Source: Prevotellaceae bacterium (GTDB taxonomy: Bacteria > Bacteroidota > Bacteroidia > Bacteroidales > UBA932). From it: 5,627 nt of DNA. A program made the translations under genes and the position numbers. Each line of letters begins with the position of its first letter. Position 1 is the first letter of the stretch. Of this stretch, positions 5,563 to 5,627 are shown in pieces. Location of the stretch: the NCBI GenBank assembly GCA_031268055.1, contig JAIRXY010000132.1:1-5627 (forward strand), written 5' to 3'. The notes under the pieces were generated by a model that ran no database searches, was not told the DNA's origin, and saw only the letters and a list, made by a program, of their open reading frames with translations.

Positions 5563-5627
5563 TGTGCTATCATTGACGGCATGGAGGAGGGCGTGAGGGC
5601 GTGTGAAGATTCAAGCTCAAAATCTCT

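Larger units (their letters stand above)
4844..5627. other. Long region without an intact gene
   Basis: No intact protein or RNA gene is supported in these 784 bases. Positions 4844-5000 are AT-rich with a repeated TTTTTAGCTGAAAA. Positions about 5030-5280 are GC-richer and coding-like, and include a probable gltX relic. I see no clear feature at 5263-5438. Positions 5439-5562 are a packed set of simple repeats. Positions 5563-5627 are unassigned; an ATG at 5581 opens a frame that runs off the window, but with no supporting signal. Confidence 0.6.

Noticed and set aside
5581..5627. Possible start of a plus-strand gene running off the right edge (MEEGVRACEDSS)
   Set aside because: Only 47 bases are visible, with no promoter box close by and no family resemblance.
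4844..5627. Integrated mobile element at the tRNA-Gln 3' end
   Set aside because: No integrase or transposase frame and no repeat of the tRNA 3' end were found within the window.

Overview
The window most likely comes from the chromosome of a Bacteroidota bacterium (Bacteroidetes), probably near Bacteroidales; I would not go below that rank. The evidence is threefold. Four start regions carry the phylum's -7 promoter box TAnnTTTG, three of them as TACCTTTG. The lipoprotein and DnaE starts lack a Shine-Dalgarno sequence. DnaE carries the helical insertion in its PHP domain that I associate with this phylum. Genes are moderately GC-rich and the spacers are AT-rich.

Layout. Positions 1 to about 190 (minus strand) fold into a long rod-shaped RNA with a GGAA apical loop. 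This is best read as a signal recognition particle (4.5S-like) RNA, cut by or ending at the left window edge, with a TACCTTTG box just upstream. Positions 207-425 are a spacer with a terminator-like hairpin and a widely spaced inverted repeat. Positions 426-875 (minus) encode a 149-residue secreted lipoprotein with a Rieske-like fold signature in which cysteines replace the usual histidines. A 99-bp divergent promoter region separates it from dnaE (975-4676, plus), the complete replicative DNA polymerase III alpha subunit. A tRNA-Gln(CUG) gene with its own near-consensus promoter and an encoded CCA end follows at 4770-4843.

The last 784 bases hold no intact gene that I can support. They contain a short paired AT-rich repeat, an open segment at 5086-5262 resembling the C-terminal end of a glutamyl-tRNA synthetase (a probable relic), and a dense cluster of simple repeats (tandem 12-mer, perfect 14-bp hairpin, AG microsatellite plus A10, and an ATCCG series).

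Functionally these are mostly separate housekeeping units: secretion RNA, replication polymerase and a translation tRNA, each apparently with its own promoter rather than in one operon. I found no defence system, CRISPR array, insertion sequence or obviously new multi-gene system. The observations most worth checking are the divergent SRP-like RNA, the apparently leaderless cysteine-rich lipoprotein, the intact PHP metal site in DnaE, the gltX-like relic and the repeat cluster at the right end.
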